64,000 nucleotides of DNA, taken from positions 124,001 through 188,000 of the forward strand of contig KB445799.1 in the NCBI GenBank assembly GCA_000320605.2, read 5' to 3'. Below are positions 58,382-64,000 of the stretch, piece after piece. The notes below the pieces were generated by a model. It was not told where the DNA came from, ran no database searches, and worked only from the letters and a program-made list of their open reading frames with translations. Origin of the DNA: Gelatoporia subvermispora B. Lineage: Eukaryota; Basidiomycota; Agaricomycetes; Polyporales; Gelatoporiaceae. The position numbers and the translations under genes were made by a program. How positions within the stretch are numbered: position 1 is the stretch's first letter; each line of letters starts with the position of its first letter.

Positions 58382-60426
58382 ATGACAGAACCAACTTCAA
58401 GACTACCGGCAGGTAGCCATAGTGGCTCAACGGAGCTGGTGGATAGTTTACCCAGGAGCGTTGACAACGAAAAGGTTATTGGAGTCGAAGACACTCTGGT
58501 GCAGGCCACTGTTACTGCAGCTCCGGACTTCCCAGAGGGTGGCTTACGAGCATGGATGACTGTTGCAGGAGCGTAAGCCCGCCTCCAGTTCTTGGCCTGG
58601 ATAATACCGAAGACAATGATTGACCATAGATGGCTCGCTCTTTTTGCAACATATGGGTGGGCGCCTCTTCGGATTCCAGGACTCCACATGAATTGACATT
58701 CGTGCATGCGTAGATATCTCAATGCATTCGGAGTATACCAAGGTCAGACAGATAGGATTTTGATAGTGTGGTCCAACAGCAGTTCTAATCGGCTGATGTA
58801 GACTATTACACACGTATCTATCTCAATAATACGACGCCTAGTGCCGTCAGGTAAAGTTTCGATATACTCGCATTTTCTTGCGTATTCATGTCCTTCCAGT
58901 TGGATTGGAAGTTTCCAATTCTTCGTTCCTCTCGTCATTGGCATGTTTGCAGGCCACCTTTTCGACATCGGCTACTTCCACGTAATGATGATTACGGGCT
59001 CAGTCCTGTTCACTTTCTCTCTCTTCATGCTGTCGCTGGCCAAAGAACACCAGTACTACCAGGTTTGTTAGTTTGCTCAGGTATCTTCGATTGAAACTTA
59101 GCACTTGGTCTCAATACAGATCTTCCTAAGCCAGGGGCTTGGAATGGGGCTAGGTCTAGGTATGGTGTTCACTCCGTCTGTCAGCATACCATCGCATTAT
59201 TTCCGCCGGCGTCGGGGAGTGGCGGTGGGGATTGCTCTGAGCGGGTCATCATTGGGAGCCGTTATTCATCCCATTCTACTCAAGTATGCTCGAGTTTTAG
59301 CTAAACCATATGTGTATGTGCTAATACACCTTTAAAAGCAATCTCTTCAACAAACCGAGTGTAGGGTTTGCGGGAGGGACTCGTGCAGACGGATATCTTG
59401 TCATCGGCATGCTCGTCGTTGCCAACTTGCTTATGCGGCCCCGTCTACCTCCGCGAAAGAAAGGTGACGCAAGCACATCGCTTATGGCAGGCTTACGGCC
59501 GCTTTTCACCGACGCGGCCTACTTGTTGACGATTACTGGCTCTTTCTTCTGTCAAGTGAGCGTGTTCTTCCCAGGTATGCTTGGAAACGCTGTGCCCCTA
59601 GTATCATGTTGGGAGACCACCATCGAATTTAGCATTTTACATTCAACTCTACGCGATTGAGCATGGAATCGACACCAACTTGGCATTCTATTCTGTGCGT
59701 ACTCATATCCCAAGATATGACACAACCTGCGGAACTCTGACTCGATTTTAGGTTGCTATCTTGAATGGCGCCAGTATTATCGGGCGGATCGTGTTAAACA
59801 TAGCAGCTGACCGTGTTGGAGCATTCAACTTGGTGATCCCGTGCTCGTTTATCTGCGCAGGGCTTATGTTCTCAATGCTGGGCATAACGTAGGTCCCCAT
59901 GCGCTATAATTTGGAATTCCTATCGTTCACCACGCAGCAGTAACTCTGCATCGATGATTCTTGTAGCCATATTCTATGGTATCTTCTCTGGTGCATGTAC
60001 GTCTATTTCATTTCCGCTGTTTCCAGCCACGGCACAGAGCACTAAGCGTTTACTTGACCCAGACTTGGCGCTCATTGTCGCGACCATTGGTGTGCTTGCA
60101 CGCAGCCCAGCTGAAATGGGGTATGTGTCGAATTGCCCGTGTCGAAAACGGCTAATCTTTCGAATGTTCTCCATCTTGTGCAGCCTGCGCGTCGGTGTTG
60201 CGTTATCTACGAATAGCTTTGCTGCACTTGTCGGTATACCGATTGCTGGCGCACTGCTCTCGAAGGACTTCCACTGGGTTCGAGCTATTATTTTCTCAGC
60301 GGTCCGTATGCCAGTGGCGCTCATCTCGCAAAGACGTTCTCACATCTCCATTTGCAGATCTGCGTGGCAATTGGCACTGCATTCTTCATTGCAGGCAAAA
60401 TTGCACTTAACCGTGGTTTGAGATGA
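58382..60426 (+). CDS. MFS monocarboxylate-type porter (MCT/Mch-like)
   Basis: Twelve-TM major facilitator related to fungal monocarboxylate-transporter homologues. The start at 58382 gives MTEPTSRLPAGSHSG, then DFPEGGLRAWMTVAGAW and LALFATYGYLNAFGVYQ assembled across introns at 58573-58628 and about 58659-58709. Following exons read IYLNNTTPSAVSWIGSFQFF, PLVIGMFAGHLFDIGYFHVM, LSQGLGMGLGLGMVFTPSVS and YFRRRRGVAVGIALSGSSLG, the last being the characteristic loop 4-5 of this group. The second half includes LRPLFTDAAYLLTITGSFFC, ILNGASIIGRIVLNIAADRV and FVGIPIAGALL-type helices. The final exon ends AIGTAFFIAGKIALNRGLR with a stop at 60424-60426. About ten exons. The cargo is unknown. It could export or import a carboxylate made by the neighbouring enzymes. 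Confidence 0.9.
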
Positions 60427-60469
60427 GTGTGTACATTACATATGCACCGACATCCATGTTATAGTCCTG

Positions 60470-61648
60470 TCACAACTTTGCTCTCGCATTCGCAATGCTA
60501 TCCGGCTTCTCGCCATTCCGTGGGACCTCCTTCACCAAGCGGAACGGATGCGCAACCGCGACCTGGGATGCGACAGCGAGGCACACTTGTTCCTCCCTCC
60601 AACCTTCCCGCTCTGTCCCTTTCCCAATGTCTGCAGGTGCCGTCCAGATTTCGACCGTGCCGTCATGAAGCCCTGCCGTCATGAATTTGCCGGTGGAGTA
60701 GAGCCCGACAGTGTGCGGCGAGCAGCGCCCGGTGAACATGCGCTCGGGTTCAAGTCGCGCCTTGAACTCGACAGAGAGCGCGAGCGTCGTGAACGCATGC
60801 AGGGTGTGCGCGCCCCCGCTTGGTTCCCCTGCCAGGCGCACAAGATCGGGCGCGCGCAGGAAAATGTCCGCAAAAAACGCCAGCAGCGCGGTCGTGAGCC
60901 GCGTCCCATCCGTGAGCGTGTACCACGCGCCCCATTCAACTCCTTCGCCCCCTGGAGTGCGTAAATTGGCATGCGCGCTGTGTTGATCCTTACTCTCGAG
61001 GAAACGCCCGCGGTTCCGGGCGAATGGTGCAGGGTCGAATGCCCATTCCATACGGCGCGCGAAACGCGCCTGCGGAATTTTCTGCGTGGGCTCAGCGTGT
61101 GCGGGGTGCATAGACAGCGGAACGTGACGCGCAAGCGCATCAGGCGGGGCGAGCGTCAGGGAGTGGTGTTCACCCGACGCCGGCGCTGTGCCCAGCGTGC
61201 CGAAGATATAGAGCGCGGTGATCTTCAAATTGTCCTATTCTCAAGGGTCAGAGGCTGCGCTAACGAAGCGAAGCTGCGGGTAGTGTACGTACGTCTTGGA
61301 GAAGCTCAACACGCAGATTGTGGAAGCTCTTCCCGCGGCGGATCGGCTGGACGCGCACGGTGCACGGGCCGACACGCACTCCAGAGATAAAGTGCGCGGA
61401 CAGCTGCAGCGGGTCGCGCTGCGATGTATTCTTCTGTAGTTCGACTGCAGCAGACGTAAGCATCGCAATGATGTACCCTCCGTGGACGACACTAAGGCAT
61501 CATTTAGTGGGAATCTAGAATAATGTTCGACTACAGCGACTCACCCATCGTAAGACCATTCGATGTCGAGCTCTCCATCGAAAACATGGCTGCCATCAGG
61601 TTGTATGGATTTTACAGTCGTCCGCACAGCATCGCTCAAAGGAGCCAT
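60470..61648 (-). CDS. Acyl-CoA thioesterase-like protein (double hotdog, 4HBT_3)
   Basis: Thioesterase-superfamily protein expected to hydrolyse acyl-CoA or acyl-thioesters. The start at 61648 gives MAPLSDAVRTTVKSIQPDGS and HVFDGELDIEWSYDG. After an intron comes GGYIIAMLTSAAVELQ (first hotdog helix), DPLQLSAHFISGVRVGPCTV and RVQPIRRGKSFHNLRVELLQ. Another intron leads to the large exon 60470-61228 with MEWAFDPAPFARNRGRFLES, LLAFFADIFLRAPDLVRLAG and LHAFTTLALSVEFKARLEPE, then LYSTGKFMTAGLHDGTVEIW. Near the end TASQVAVAHP-like residues close the second hotdog. About 330 residues, normal for the family. It converges on the MFS porter with only 43 bases between stops, suggesting overlapping 3' untranslated regions. 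Confidence 0.85.
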
Positions 61649-64000
61649 AGTCGACGGTTGTTAGCGAGTCAATGAAGATCACTTTGGCGCAAGGCAACAA
61701 GTATTGAGAGCGGAGGGATCAAAGACAACTCCTGCTTTCGCGATATCGAATGCCGCGTAACCTGCGTCGAAAAACGTGACAGAGACAGACACACGTGCAA
61801 CAGGAGTGCAACCGAGTGACACTGTCCTATTGTCGGCGAACTCCCAGTCTGCTAAACGTGGGAAGCCAAAGAGCCGCCAGTCCGTGAGCTCCGCAGAACA
61901 CAGGCCCGAGTGCATTCGGATCGCTCACACACCTTAATCCCGCCACTGATGGTTTATGCCAACAATGGGGATACCGGCAGCGCCGTAGACGTGTGTAGAT
62001 GGCAGGACTGCCATAGGATAGTAGCTGTGCGGACAGTAGCCTGATATAGAGACGACATGGGACGATAGCATGTGGTTTCAGGAGGCCGCCATGCCACACA
62101 TGTATCAGCCTATCGCACGTCTCATCGACAGCTGTACAAACCTACAGAGAATACACGTATCAGACCGTCATTCACGGCAGCCTTAATCGTAGTAATTGAC
62201 AACGGCTTCTGCTCATCCGTCCCAATAACCACAGAAGATCAGGACAAAAGACACTCGAAAATAAGAAGATATGCTGCGCAGGAACCGAATTACAGGGTAC
62301 GGTGATCTCCGCAATACCGGGAGACTCTTGAGAACCCCAGACACAATGCTTTGAGAGTGTCCAATTCAGGAAAGGTTCCGATAGTGGGACAGGTACCGAA
62401 AGGCGCAACACAGCTTCTTGGTGATTACTGGGCGCACAAGCGTTGCACTGTAGGCTAGCCGATCAGAATCAGGCGCCATTGGGGCTGAGTCGACCAACAG
62501 TTCCTGGGGAAGTCCAATCCCAACGATGATCCGTGATTATAACCGGGATATTTTACATGCATCGTAAGTGTGCACAAGACAGCGAGATTTTAGCTCATGT
62601 GGACCCTGGAGACTAGAGTGGGACGAACCGCTTCAGGAGATGAAGTGCCTTACGAGACGTCGAAGAAACCAGATAAGAGGCAGCCCAACCCACGCAGAAA
62701 GAACTCTATCGAGGCTTAGTACAATGAGAGAGATTGCAGGTTCCGACAGGCCATGGGAGATTGGGGGGATTCTTGGACCGTCGTCCGTCTCCCAATCACG
62801 TCATGTGAGCGGTGCTATTACCTATTTGCATTTTGTGCAATAAAGTCTTCCTTGTGGTCATTTCTTCCGATGATGGACCCGACTGATCTGAGCAATCACG
62901 CCGCTATACAATTCAGTGAGATACAAAGTAGATCTAGCAGGAAAGCTCGAGTAGGAAGTTTGATAGACTCCGACAAAGACTGACCACCCGATGGCATGTT
63001 CTCATTCAGGGCCAGAAGCAGAAGAGAGCAGCCACACTCCAGCAACATGCAACTTTGACTGTGTTGGAGCACCAGAGCCGAAATTGAATAGAAACGTTGC
63101 CCTAGTAAAGAACATTGTCGGCGAGTCGGAAATCAGAGGCTCCCGGTACAGTCGCCGAAGATGCGCGGGTCGAGGCCTCAGTTTCCGGGACAGTGCGGGG
63201 GCTTCTTCATCATGGCGCCTGACACCTTCGGCGGCTCCGTAGCCTGAACGATGGTCGGAGGCTGTGGTTTGTCGCAATCCAGCGTCCCTCTGAGCAGATC
63301 AGTCAATGCTGCAGGTGCATATGCCCAGGAGTGGGCCATTGTTGTTGATGCGCACATAGGAATTGTGAAGAACGTCACAGTGTCTGTCGCTCAACGGCCT
63401 CTAAGCCCTGCATGACATTGGTTGTTGCAGATAGTGAATTGGAAAAACTTTGCTGGCGTGGGAGGAGAACTGAGACGAGGACGCAACGTGTCCTCTGATC
63501 TAGCGCTCTTCGACTACACGTGACTTTCTCGGCGCATCACTCTGTTCGGAATCTTTTTGTCTGCCGCACACGCCGCGACACGCTGTCCTGATAACTATTT
63601 TGGGGACATGTATGTTTGATTGACTTCTGGCATAACCATCTTGACTGAATGTCCTGCAGTTGTGTTGTCGAGTGCCCTTGACTTTTATATCGACATGCCC
63701 CGCGATCTCGGAAAGGGAGAAATCGACTCTAAATAGACCGTGGCCTTTCTGCATCCCGCACACATGACAGATACTCGCCTAAGCGAATGACAGCCCTGAC
63801 GACCGTGTACATCCCCCCTAGGTCATTGCAAACATGCCTCATGTTCGTCCATCTCGTACCTTGAACCCTGCACAGGATAGGTCAGGCTTGGTGCCCCCTC
63901 CGAGCGGCTGCTACTGCGAGCGGCCATTCGGCGGAAACACACATCATACACACACATCAAACTGTCCGTCCCCTGCTGATGCCACCGATTATGTTGCGAC
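61649..64000. other. Right end of window, no gene recognised
   Basis: About 2.35 kb. Open frames are short: 78 codons at 61679-61915 minus, 91 at 62568-62843 plus, 83 at 62991-63242 plus, and 87 at 63500-63763 minus. I could not connect any of them by plausible splicing or recognise a domain. The minus frame at 61679-61915 is the most protein-like in composition, but it has no recognisable family. Nothing repetitive is obvious. A partial gene reaching beyond the right edge cannot be excluded. Confidence 0.45.

Noticed and set aside
1..64000. tRNA, rRNA, CRISPR array, prophage or prokaryotic operon signals
   Set aside because: No cloverleaf-like or B-box-containing segment, no spaced short repeats and no ribosome-binding-site architecture were found; intron structure throughout is fungal.

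Overview
The window is nuclear DNA of a filamentous basidiomycete, most likely an Agaricomycete and probably a wood or litter decomposer. The genes are dense and cut by many short introns of about 50-65 nt. The protein set fits: an AA9 lytic polysaccharide monooxygenase, two RG-rich Argonautes, an F-box protein of the expanded mushroom type, an FMO with an N-terminal SnoaL-like domain, and a cyclopropane-fatty-acid-synthase-like methyltransferase. I found no rRNA, tRNA, CRISPR or prokaryotic feature. Many coding regions had to be read by splicing exons across frames, so single open frames understate the genes.

Layout. 1-4.2 kb: two tandem FAD-dependent (salicylate-hydroxylase-like) monooxygenase copies on the minus strand. 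The first runs off the left edge and the second lacks its 5' end. 4.2-6.8 kb: no recognisable gene. 6.8-9.4 kb: a ZIP metal transporter with a histidine-rich loop. 10.5-11.6 kb: a poly-A-tailed insertion of about 1.03 kb bounded by an 11-bp direct repeat. 11.9-19.2 kb: tandem Argonaute genes with identical six-exon architecture. 19.4-22.7 kb, minus strand: Ste24 CAAX protease and the AA9 LPMO. 25.0-33.5 kb, plus strand: a disordered acidic/basic protein, an ornithine cyclodeaminase/mu-crystallin protein, and a Ypp1/TTC7 TPR protein. 34.2-40.7 kb: a coiled-coil basic protein converging on a SulP transporter with STAS and cyclic-nucleotide-binding domains. 42.2-45.8 kb, plus strand: an F-box protein with a C-terminal Cys/His finger, and a dual-specificity phosphatase.

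46.4-61.6 kb is rich in metabolic genes: SnoaL-FMO, cytochrome P450, CFA-synthase-like methyltransferase, SDR, a small ABM-domain protein, an MFS monocarboxylate-type porter and an acyl-CoA thioesterase. It resembles a tailoring-enzyme cluster with no PKS, NRPS or terpene synthase in view. The last 2.3 kb shows no gene I can support.

The main points for a second look are the Argonaute pair (two of five introns in the downstream copy have GC-AG boundaries, and both copies carry a DEDD tetrad and a substituted MID pocket position), the target-site-flanked insertion, the decayed FAD-monooxygenase duplicate, the core-less metabolic cluster, and an uORF that overlaps its main start as ATGA.
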